This document shows, in pieces, positions 11,401 to 24,000 of a DNA stretch of 64,000 bases. This stretch comes from Hirudo medicinalis. Lineage: Eukaryota > Annelida > Clitellata > Hirudinida > Hirudinidae. Positions within the stretch are counted from its first letter, which is position 1, and the number at the start of each line of letters is the position of its first letter. Position numbers and translations under genes: made by a program. The DNA lies in assembly GCA_011800805.1 (NCBI GenBank), contig MPNW01000020.1:115223-179222 (forward strand), written 5' to 3'. Under the pieces are notes generated by a model that did no database searches, was not told the origin of the DNA, and saw only the letters and a program-made list of their open reading frames with translations.

Positions 11401-14400
11401 CTGTCATTAAGGTAGCTTAGACTTGGTTGTCGTTAGTTGAATACTCTAATGGTGTAGGGAGTTCAGTTGGTGTTATTGTTAATTAAAATCTCCAGGATTA
11501 CATACTTCACAGCTCGTTTCATTCCTAGTTGTTCATCCATTCTTTCGGTCCCCCCGTTGGTGCTGTCCACCCATTCGTTCAATCAATTCAGTCTGACATC
11601 ATTACTCAACCATTCACTTTGTAATGCATCATGCACTCTTTACTCCTTAATCTAAGGCGTTACATTCCATAAATTCATGCATTAGCAGTAATACGGATTT
11701 TCCTTTTCAAGGTGAACGGTAGGGCAAATCAGTGGAAACATCAATACTTAGTAAGGCTCACTTCAGGAATCAAAACTCGTGCATTCCATTGCTTCGCTAA
11801 GAATTGTGTAAGTCTTTGTAGTGCTTAAAAGTATTACAAACCAGTAAAAATAACTGCAACTTATGATTTGAAAATGGTGACTCTATTAAAGTGATTTAAG
11901 TTGGTCTTACTGCATTAATATATCTCAAAAAATGTTTTTTATTATTAAATTCGGACGTTTGTGTGGTTAAAAGTGAATTTCATGATATATGAATATTAAA
12001 TAAAATATAAATGTAAATAATATAAAATAAAATATAAATGTAAATAATATAAAATAAAATATAAATTTAAAGTATTATTTAAAATATTTATAAATTTATT
12101 GATAATAAGAACGATGATGCTTATAACAATAATTGTAATTTGCTCCAATTTGAAGTGAGGTGTACGGAGGTGATGAAGATGGAACGTGGACATCCAATAG
12201 ATCTCTCCCTGACTGATTTTAACATTCGTTGCTCACGACCATGCTTAGCAATACCAATGGAATTTTAAAATTTTTAAAATAAAATCATGCAAATTTTGAA
12301 TGATAAAAGCGGAGTGATGAAAAATTAATGAAAATTTTCATAATCTAAGCAGAGTAACCCTCAACTCAGCTAAGTTAGGGTTGATTTTTCCAAACTAAAA
12401 TTTTGCGCGCAACTCAAAATTTGTAAAATAATTTATCTTTTTACTTAATTACATTTTTAAAAGTGTCAAATAACAAATTTTAAATGATTAAAAATTAAAT
12501 TATTAAGAGTCGCCCTAATAAATATCAATTATAGATAGAATGTCAATGTTGATTGGGTGAACCTGGTCTGGTTCAATCGATTACATCAAGTGAGGGCGGC
12601 CATGTTTGCATTTGAGTTTAAAACTTAGCAGACGTTTAAGATGTATGGCGGGAAGATCGGCATCTGTTTTGGTTCTTTAGATTTTTTGACCTTTATTAAA
12701 CACAAAGATTTCATTTTGCTTTGTCAGAAGCTGATTTTGAGGACAAAAGTAGTCACGTTCACAGTTACTCCAGGTTTGATGTTAGAGGCAGTAATGGTGT
12801 TGTTTGCGATGATGGTGATGATGACAGAAATTTCAACGAGGCCAATTTGCTTATATGTTTGTTTTCGGTACAAATCGTTAGCACATGTCCTCCGGTTTGT
12901 TCAATGAATATTTTCATTCTAGTGGAAAATGGCGGGATATTAGGAGAGAGGGGGAGAGGGAGGAGAGGGGGGATGGAATGAACGTGAAATTGTCGATGAA
13001 GGGAATAAATGGAGAAAAAAAAACGATGTTTGTGGTTTCTGCAAATTAAATAGATATTTTTTTTTACCTCTATGCTACTTGAATTCATAATCGAATGACA
13101 CGTCACCATCTTGACCGCTATGTTTGCTTTACAGCTGTTGAGATAAACACGCACGCCAAGCTTGTTTGGATGAAATGAGTCATTTTTCTTTTATTTCTCA
13201 TCCATTATCAACAAACGGAAATCAATTTTATATTTGATAGTTAACTTGAATGCCAATGAATATTATTCTTAAATTACAACGCGATAGTTGTGTGAAATTG
13301 CAGTAGTACTAATGATGGCAATCATATAATTAATTGTTATTACTGCCTATCTTGCAAATGTTATTTTTAATTCATAAAATACATAATTGCAGTATAATAC
13401 GCAAGAATTTAAATTAATATATAATTAATTAAATTAATATATTCCATACATTACATTATTATAAATTAATATATTCCAATGTACTTAATAGCATTTATAA
13501 TATTTATTAAAAATTGATGACCCACTAAAACCAATGCAAAACGAGTTGTGCATTAATAAAATGCATTAATTTTCTTAATTTTCACAAATTCATATTTAAA
13601 CATTGATGTCATCTTCACGTTCAATTTGTTATTTCTTACATTTAAGCTCAAATTAATGAAAAATCTCTTTAAAATAAAGGTCTGATGTTCTTGAGAACGT
13701 CTCGAATTGAGATAAACCAATTGGAGACTGTAAACAATGGATGTGCCTTGTTTCATCCTATCAATTCCACTAGTCTTGGAAAATGTCTCGATGTCTCCAT
13801 TATCTTTCAAATACATCGCATATCAGTTCAGTTTTTTTTTTATATCTCTAATGCTGCTTAGTTTGGATGGGCAATCTTTGCTTAAAAAAGGTATATTTAT
13901 GAATTACAAGCTTGCTAATAAATTGAACTTTTTTATATTTTTAATTTAATTAAATTTTTATATAATAAATATATTTGTAAAATGCAATAACTTTAAATTG
14001 AATTTGTTAGTTTAAAATGGAATAAGCAATGTTTCAACATCTTATCTAACATCGTCTATCAGCATTGCTTGTCGTTTTAAGAAGGTAATAACAAAAAGGC
14101 TTCTTTAAATTATTAGAGATTTAAAAGTTATTTTGATCTAAAACGACATAAATTGAATCGATTTTTTAACGACCTAAGAAAAATGACGGAGTGTAGAGAA
14201 ACTATCTGAAAAATTGGCTGAGGAAAAAAAGAATGACGGAATGCACTCAGGAGGAATGCAGATAAAGAATGAAGATTGGTAATGAATGGTTGTTTGGATA
14301 CTACGTGTTGAAAATCCTTTGTTTCAACCCTGATATGTCAACCGAAGGGATCTACAAGTAAATCAAAACATAACAGTTATTTGTAGTTGTTTTCTAAATT

Positions 14401-17400
14401 TTAATATTTAATATTTCAATATTTAATATTTAATTTAATTTATTTACTTAGGCCTACCTTAAATTTACCTTCATTCATCCTTCCCTACGTAATAAAATTT
14501 TGAAAAACTCGATAAGATCCCCTCTGCTTTTCTTCTCCAGCATTGTCAGCTGACATCCTTGTCAGCAATGTCAACAATGTCTGTGATGCTAAATTATAAA
14601 ATGTCGCTATAGTGCTGCATTTTATTTACAGTGTAAAATATCATTATACACATTAATGAATGATGTTAGTTTTTGAAATATTTCTGGCAAGAGTTTCTCT
14701 GTTTCAGATGCTTAAATGCAATTAAATGCAATCTACACTCCTTCATATTCGATTCAAATATCAGGTTATCAAACCAATAAGTTAATATTCAAACCAATAT
14801 TATATTCAAATTAATATTATTATAACAATATAATGAGTATATAACACTAACATTCCAAAAGTAATAATATTTATCGCCGCTATTGAGTTGGCTCATATTG
14901 CTAACCAACCGAAAATTTCTTAAAGCCTATTTAATCTTTTGAAGTATCCTTATTAGGAGTGCAACTATGCTTGCCATTACCTTTCCATTGCCATGATTGA
15001 CATTGTGAAATTCTACCGAACTCCAAATCCGACTCAGGTGGAAGAAACATGTCTAGCAAAAATGCTATTCGTGTATTCTCTACCTAGCGTTCGAATAGTT
15101 TCAGTCGTTCAGGTTTTATTATTAACTTTGAGTTCAATTTCATTAATGTTGCTTTAATCAACTTCACTTTTTTTTTGCAATTCTTAAACACATTCTTAGA
15201 ATCATTTATCGTAAAATGTCCTCATCTAGCGAAAATAATGCAAAATAGCTATCGCAATCAAAACTTAAAACTGGGAACCGAAGTAATCGATATTTTAGCA
15301 GTGTGACTTAACCGCAAAAACTTAAGTGCTTGTCTATAAAAAGGCAGAACACGACTGGAAAAGACGTTATTTTTTGAATCATTTAACATTAGCTAACAAT
15401 AAGCTAGTAAGTAAATTAGCTAGTAATAATTCTTTAATAATATTTCAATGCGTTAATGTGTCCACATTAAGAAATTATATGTGGTCCCACCCGTTGCTTA
15501 ACGTTTTGAAATGTTTTCATGTTTGAATTTATCGAATTTCCAAATTATAGAATGTGGAAAACAGTGCTTCTCTATATAAATTATACTTTTATGGATTTCT
15601 TAATATTCAACAACATCAAAAAATCTTCTGCTAAACTAAAGCGTGAAATTGTGCAGGGCAAGATCTAAAAAGCTTTGGAAAGGAATTGATTAATTAATAA
15701 ATTGGTTAAATGAAAGAAGTATTTGCTTCATAATTAAATTAACTATTTAACCAAATAATGTGAGGTCGCGAGCGGTTTTGATCACGAGTTATAAAGCATC
15801 TCATTTCACGACTCCGATGAATAATGCCCATTCTCCGTGCTTAAGCGACTTTCGGAAAAACATCCATCCATAACCACGAAGCGACAATTACTTGAACGTT
15901 ATTAAACAGGTAGAGTCCTCTTCAATACAATAAATAATAGTATTAAATAGTATTGCTATCAAAGATAGTCTCAGACTTAAATTTCCAAGTTTATTTGAAA
16001 GCAAAACTATAAAAAATTTCAGCTTCTTTCTGCGTCCTTCTTATCCCATTCCAGGATTGTTTCTGACTTTCTTAACCGTTATCCATACTATTTATTTATT
16101 TGATTAAAGTCCGTTGCATGACTAAGACGATTTGGACTTATTATCCGTACTGTTGTCAATATGTTGTTTTTGTAACCATCTTTGGGAAAAAACACAAAAT
16201 AGTTTGGTTGGCCTCCTTCATTAAATACAATATTATTGTTTATTAACGTCCGTTGGACATCTAGATGATTAGGACTTTTGTCTATGCTTATTCGATTGCC
16301 CTTTTGAGAGTCGGTCCTGTTGGACGGTTATAGCGCCCCCGCACCCGGAACGGATTTAAAGGGCACTCAAAATATCGGCTAAATTAATTAAATAAAACAC
16401 GCTTCACGCTCAATCCACAGGGAATTCGCCTAATTTAATAATAATTTCTCTCCAGACGGTTTTGGAGCGTTAAAGAGGGACATTAACAGTCGTTATGGCA
16501 ACAAACTATTCCGTTGAAATATGGAAAATTAGATTGAACTGCAATCCGGTTAGCAGTACGAATGCAGAGTAATGTCTTTAGATTTGAGTATTCAGGATAC
16601 ATAAAACGATTTAGGTGAGGTGGCAAAACTAGTCTCAGATCACGGAGCTACCAATTTTCTTTCCTTGCTAAGTTGTGGTTGAATGGAAATAACAATAACA
16701 AAACAAAACATCTAACGTCATCAATAAATGCTACGATCAATTAATACGAAAATTAAACTTAGATCTTTAACAGAAATTTGGCATAACAAAACATATAGAT
16801 ACGAAATTGGCATTTAATAATAAAATTAGAAATAAAAATTCGATAAACGACCTTCATTCCAAAAAAACTCACAGCTCAATACTTCTGTCTAAAATATAAT
16901 TAAAAATCTGTGCTCATTCTCAGAAAGATGAAGTGCAAGGTTGTAGATGCACTGAAATAATGAGGTAACGAGTGTGATTGTAATTTATATGCACTTGAAA
17001 ATTAGGATGCTTCTCTTGACTCAAAAAACATCAAAATATGATAAAAAGTAAATAACTTTCAAAAGACAGCACCCTACGAGCATTTAGGTGCATTAATACT
17101 GGATTTGAATGGCTCACAGTGGTCAGAAGACTGAATCAAAATGTTTGTGCATAGCACAGGACGACGTGGCACAAAATAATCTTGGCTAATTAAATTAGAA
17201 TAATAGAAATTTCACAAATGAGAACAAAACAATAAACCAAACAATAAATTACAGTAAGAACAAAACAGTAAAAAAATAATACATAAAAATGTTGGAAAGC
17301 AGCCAAAAGTGAAGAAAGCCAATACTGAAAATTGTCAATAAAGACATATCAAAGAAGTTGATGGAAAACTGATGGATAAATAAACTATTTGAGAGAATTT

Positions 17401-17861
17401 ATGCAATTGAATTGAGTGACACCAGAATAATAAAACAACAAAATTACCCAAATTAATTGGCAATACATTTATAAGTTCTTAAAAAAACTGAGCTGTATTA
17501 TTGACATATCCTAACATAATCCAATGCAATGAACTGCAGAACTGAACATATTTTGACAACTTTTGACAAATGCATTGACATGTTTAAGTGAACCATGAAT
17601 TCAAAAACATAGAGAAACAGTCCAAGCCCAAGAAATAAAAAGATCCACACAAGAATTGATGTTAATTTTGCCTCAAAACTCAAAAGTAAATGGTAACCTT
17701 AACAAAATTATTTATAAATATTAGTCAGACTTAGAGATCTCCAAAATAAACAAGCCAGGCTCATCCATGTCAGCAAAAATATTTACTTTGAAAAGATGTA
17801 ATCATCTTAGTGATTACAGGCAGCTCACCAACTCCAAAGCAACATGAGCAGTCAATAATGC
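11401..17861. other. 6.4-kb region without a convincing gene
   Basis: AT-rich DNA with no splice-consistent coding chain on either strand. An exon-like stretch at 12728-12867 (+) faintly resembles an SRCR domain (see findings). Near 12001-12062 a ~30-nt AAATATAAATGTAAATAATATA unit is repeated in tandem. At 16096-16150 and 16235-16390 two related units begin with a TTAA(A/C)GTCCGTTG motif; the second ends in a tail also seen at 21.77 kb. Confidence 0.5.
16235..16390 (+). repeat. SINE-like relic with GGCACTCAAAATRT tail
   Basis: The last part (AGCGCCCCCGCACCCGGAACGG ... GGGCACTCAAAATATCGGCTAAATTA) matches the 3' tail of the relic at 21640-21790 (GGCACTCAAAATGTGGGCTACATTA). A related start motif occurs again ~140 nt upstream at 16096. 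Likely a non-autonomous retroelement; class uncertain. Confidence 0.45.
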
Positions 17862-18092
17862 TTTATTGCAATCACCATTCATGTAATAATGGCCCTAATC
17901 CTTCTTGTAACCAATTATTTAACAAAAATGAATCAAAAGAGGCATCATAAAGTGTCAAAAAGTTAAGTGACGATTTTGGAGGCCTGTGACTGTATAAGAC
18001 TACCACAACCAAGAAAGATCATTGTAAAAGCAATGACTGAAAATTAACAAGGTGACAAGTATAATCTGTTTGCACATTTTTTCTGAGGGACT

Positions 18093-21000
18093 TCAATATG
18101 GCTTCATCTGGTAAGGCTTCACATTGACGACCTTGAAGAAGATGAGGACAATGATGACCAGGATGTGCATGTAAAAGTAGAGGTGCCTGTGAGAAAATAT
18201 AAAACAAAATTATACGACAAATAAACTCATACTGATCAATAACGATGTCACAAATTTCACTACAAATGACATTATGAATGAAATATCAACTACAATGGTC
18301 CCAGGGTCTTCGCGATGGTCTTTACACTCGGTCTGATCTTTCGAGTGGCTTGCACAACTAATGAGGATTTTCATTGGCTTCTCTTGTTATAGGCACTAAA
18401 AGCTTACATTTTCTTTGGACTGGTGGATTTGAACTTTCTGGCTCTGTCTGATATGTTTGGTTTGACATTTGGCCTTATTCATAGGTCTAACGTATCTCAA
18501 GGCCCACTAGTGGTGGTACCCAATGATAGATGAGATGTCATAGCTGAGACTGCAATAGAATTATGCCAAGAAGTTTACTACTTTTGGATAACTGCTGCCT
18601 TCAACTTATAAACTAGATATTATGGTAGGTACTGATAAAGTGTGGAGTATAAGTAATGGAAAAGACTGATAAACTGATTAAAAAATATTTGATTGATTAT
18701 TATGTCATGTTCTGAGATTTCTCTTTCTCATATAAACAAATATAAGCTTATCAGTCATGCCTATATCACTAAGTACAGTGTATTTATGATTTTCAAATCA
18801 AAATCAAAATCTAACAAAACGAACCAATAGACATAAAGAACTGGCTTTCCCAATAGCAACATGAACGGGAAACCGATATAGCACATGGCAAGGCCTGTTA
18901 TTGGACAGCTAACAATGTCATATAATATTGACATGGCCTTTGTCACTTGAAAATGAGGCTGAAGAAGTTTTCGTACCTATGCACAATTAATGAATTAGCA
19001 GTTAGTAATATTTGTTATTATAAAGTAATCAAATATTAGAATTGCATAACTTATGTATTCACTCGATAAGATGTGCAAAATATAGATGGTAAAGCACTCA
19101 AGATGTTCATGTCAATGGTAAAGCTTTTATATTCACAAACTATTTCTTACAATAAATGTGAATAAGGATTCATTTGATAGTGATGTTTCAGTATGTTTCA
19201 CCCAATTAACATGCACAATGACATAGATGAGTTGAAAATTGGACAAATAGTTATGCCTTTCAATTAATAATTAATAATCATATTTAATAATGGAAACTTA
19301 TTGATGCAAAATAAAACTGACCTTTCGAGCTGCTATAATGAAGACCCCAGCACTTAGGAAAGTGATGTAGTAACCTGGATAGAAACCATGCCAGAGGGCA
19401 CTGATCACAAAAACCATCATGGTTTTTCCAGTTCGATCATACACCATGTACCTGGAATTATATATGAAAGTTCATCCTCCCTTTGATGTGCTGATATATG
19501 TATTTGATAAATCATTTCTTTATTTTAATACTCTCAAACATATTCATTCTTTCATCAAGCCTATTCAAAGCATTGCTTACATCATACCTTAGCCAGATGG
19601 TTGTTGACTTGTTCCAGTTGTCTATGAACTGCTTCATGTTCACTGCAAACTATAGCCACAACAGCGGTAATAATGATAACAATGATAACAGATGGTGATG
19701 AAGAAAATATACAGCACAGAGCTTAGTGAATGAAAGAACAAGAGCAACTTGAATTTGAAATGTGTTTTCAAAATCTTTGAAGCAACAATGGAGACAGACC
19801 TCTGTCTTGAGGACAACTACATTGTCAATAAGATCCCACTTGGCATGACCATTTGCATCATATCCATTGAAACCAAGGCCTGCACTCAGATTACTTGCCT
19901 CAGCTATTTATTAATATAATTAATTGTTAATATTTTTATAAATTTTTAAAATTAGTTGTACAGGGCCTGTTAAAGGGATATGATGCTTGCAAGAATCTAA
20001 TATTTTGTCAAGTTATCTGAAAAACTACCACTTATATTTGCTCAAAGTTTCAATTATTTAATGCTTCTACTCCATACTTAATAATATTGCAATAAAATTT
20101 GAATACAAATGGTATTTCTTGGAAAAATCCCTTTGATGTTGCTCAGATATGTTTCAGAGATTAAGGGTGGAGTGTCATCCTGTGCAGGAAATAACATTTC
20201 ATTACATTTAGGTGTCATAAAGGCTGACTACCATAATATAGTATATGTATTTGGGGTGCAAGTTAGCTCAGAGGGTAGCGTTCCTGCGAACGACGGTAAA
20301 AGCAACAGTAGTTAAGTGTCGTGTTCGAAACCCAGCTTGCACCACCATACAGCGCCCCTGGGAGCCGGCGCTATATAAGTGGTCTAAGCGCCCCTGACGC
20401 TCACGCTTATGGCGCTATATAAATAAACTTACTTACTTACTTACTTACTTACTTATAGTTCAACATATAAAGAATAATGTTAAGTAACTGTTTGATTAAT
20501 TAATTGTTATGAAGTTGGTTAGTGTTATTATAGAAGAGTTTAGAAAAACGTCTTAGTGACATGGAGAAAGGACAAATAAAGGCATTAAATGAGCTAAATA
20601 TGTCATTATTTGATATTTCAAAGATTTAAATTTTCCAGAGGTTCATGATAATATCCTATTTAACTGGGTCAGGGAGATGGTAAAATTGAAGGTGAACTGG
20701 AGTTCTGTTATTTTCTTTGATGAAAATATAAAAAAATTGGATAATCCAGAAGGCTTCAAATATTATTGGCATGATGTCAGAGGACCTCCAAAGTCATTTT
20801 TAAAATGAAAATTTGGAGATGATTCATCATTGTTTGGACAGAAGTTTCCTTCTTTTGATTCATCAGAGCTGGTGGTCTTGGAGTGAAAGCATAATTCCTC
20901 AAAAAATGTTGAAACTCTGAGCAAGTATCTCCAACATAACCCTGCATAACACAAAAATCCAAGTTGATAAAGTTATTTATCAGCAAGATAAGCACATCAA

Positions 21001-24000
21001 AAGTCACAAGGTTGTTCTTCCAGGAGAGGAATCTCAAAGTTTTGAAGTGACATGTTTGCTCGCCATGCTCAAAAACTTGAGCATTGAAAATGTTTGGGGA
21101 TTTCTTGCTAATAAAGTATATTGCAATGACATGCAATATTCTGACATCCAGAAACTGGAAAAAGCTCTGAAAAAGGCCTAGAAAGAGATGGACAAGCAGA
21201 GTCTGAAACCCCTCATCAATAAACCCTTCAAATCAATAAAAAACATCGATTTCAGAAGGTAATTAGAAAGAAATGTGTAAAGACACATTAAGTTATTATA
21301 AAATAAATAACTTTATATATAACTTTATAAATAATATATTTTATAATTTGAAACTTTGTTTGATCCTGATAAATAAAGATTTTCGCTGCCATATGATGGT
21401 CACTGGTTTTTCAATGTCTTGCGCATTTTCGTTTTTTTTTTGCTTAAATTATAAAAAGTTTCTAGTAACACCAATAAAAACACTTTTAACATTAATAAAA
21501 TTAATATTTCCCCATTACTAATGAACTTATACACACTAGCAATAATCGATGTAAATGTAATTATGTAATAACAAAATTATGATAAAAAGAACATATCCCT
21601 ATAGCAGGCCCTCTACTACCACCATCTTCATTTTCACATATTGGAGTGTCATTATGTGTCATGTTTGCAACCCAGCCTGCACTGCTAGGGATTGCCATTG
21701 GGTAGGGGTGCCTATAATGGTCTGATGAGTGCCGTGCCTTCGCATCCTATTCGGATTACCTAGGCACTCAAAATGTGGGCTACATTATTACCCCCCATAC
21801 ATAAAAATAACTTTCAACAAAGATTCTCCGTGATATAACTTCATGAAAGCATTGTTCGATTTACCCAGGATCCAGGCAAAGTAGTATTTGTAACGGTGAA
21901 GTGTGCTGACAAATACAAGCAGGAAGTTTTTGTACAAGAATGACTCTTCTGCAAACTTCTCATCTGCAAACAGAAAAAGCATCAACGTTAAATGTTTCAA
22001 TTGTAATCATTACTTTTAATAATTGTTCATCAAATAACAAATAATCAAAATAACAACATCAAATAAATTTGGCACTTCCTCATTCGATGCAAGTATTTAT
22101 CCGTACGTTAATTTTCTTGGTTCAATAAAACTTCTTCCTGGATAATAAAGCCTATCTAATCCCAAAAGAGCTACTACACCTCACTGCAGCTTCAATGTCA
22201 GAAAACATTTGATGCTCCTCCATGTCAATTGCAGAAGCCTCCAGAAAAAGATCATCGACCTCTCCGCAATAATGCATCATACCATGGCAAAGGTAGTGGG
22301 CATAACCGAGACATGGCTTAGTGATGGCAATTATGATATTATGATGTCCAATGGTCTTGACAATTTCCCTGAGCAAATAATTTTCTTGACTGAATTTCTC
22401 TCCTGTCCCTCTCCTTGTCAGATAACATTTTACCTCCATCCATTTATAAAATAGTAATTTTATAAGCTTCGAATTAGTTTTTAACTCTCTTTGGGTTTAT
22501 ATCTGATAATATTTACATAAAGTTCATTTTGATCGTATAACTATCATAAATTTAATGTTTTATTGGTCATAAGAAATAATGTCCTCGTGGTTTTCAAATG
22601 GCCCTCAAATGAATGCTGTTATAATTTTTTTTTATAAATTAGAGGTTCTACTTAATGAAATGATTTGAAATTTTACAGGATGTTTTATGCACAACTAAAA
22701 GATGATATGTATAAAATTGAGCAATATTGAACTTATATTTAGCGAGTTATCAGGAAATTATGGGGAACCTCGTGGTTCTGACTATATATAAATGATAAGT
22801 TGAGACTATTATTTTTTTATTATTTAGTACTTTATTATTTTGTGATATTGAAATATAACCATTACATCAATTATTCAAGTCATTTGATAATTATTACAGA
22901 TAATGTCATTATCATCACCATCGAAGACAGACCGGTGAGTAGGGTATAGGGCCAATAAGGAGCCACGAAAACAGTCAAGATGCCAAAGAAAGCAGCGAGA
23001 AGCAGTTTCCGGAATATAGCAATCTAGCAAAACAAGATTCAAGCAATTATTATAAATATCATAGTTAGATACTTAGCTAATCGGTTGCTAATTACTTCCT
23101 ATTAGACCAATTAGGTTAATTCAATCAAATATGTAACCAATTTATCAGCAAGGTCATTGCAATGGCTGATTTTAATTAATCAATTCATGCAAAGATGCAT
23201 CTCTTACTGTTGGCCTTGGGGGTCTTCTTGGATTTGGAATCTATGGAGAAGATTTATCAGTATACAAGAAATGCATATATATTATATGCATATTTATATA
23301 CATATTAATATATATTAATGTAATACATTATTATCTACCTCTTTAATGACTGCCCATACAATGTTGCATTTGTTAGTTTGTCGTGTCTGTTGTTATATCT
23401 TCATTGTGAATATATATATATATGCATTTCTTGTATACTGATATATATATATATATATGATATGATATATATATTCTTGTATACTGATAAATCTTCTCCA
23501 TAGATTCCAAATCCAAGATATATATATATATATTCACAATGAAGATATAACAACAGACATGACAAACTAACAAATGCAACATTGTATGGGCAGTCATTAA
23601 AGAGGTAGATAATAATGTATTACATTAATATTGGTTAATCATATTGAACTTGTTATACTGACATCTTTGAAATGTGAGCCATCAATGAAAGCTATGTAGT
23701 CTTTGTAAAAGCAGAAGGGGCCACATGTAATGGAGTGGAAGCTGAACATGTAGCTCAGGAATTCATGAGGCAGGGGCATCCTTCTACAAACCATGAATCA
23801 AAATTGATGACAATTTAATGCCAACAAAAAGAAACTAATTCAATCAAAATAACCGAATTAATCAAAGCTTCTTCTAGATATCAAGTTAATTAAAATCTTT
23901 AAAAAATAAACTGTTATTGAGCTAGTTGCCTAGTTATATTTACATATCATTTAAAAGATCAACAAACAGTTAATTAAATGTAATAATTAGCTCTCACTTG

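Noticed and set aside
12765..13154. 129-codon minus-strand ORF
   Set aside because: Composition is that of AT-rich and CCTCTCC-type simple sequence; no motif, opposite the SRCR-like stretch.
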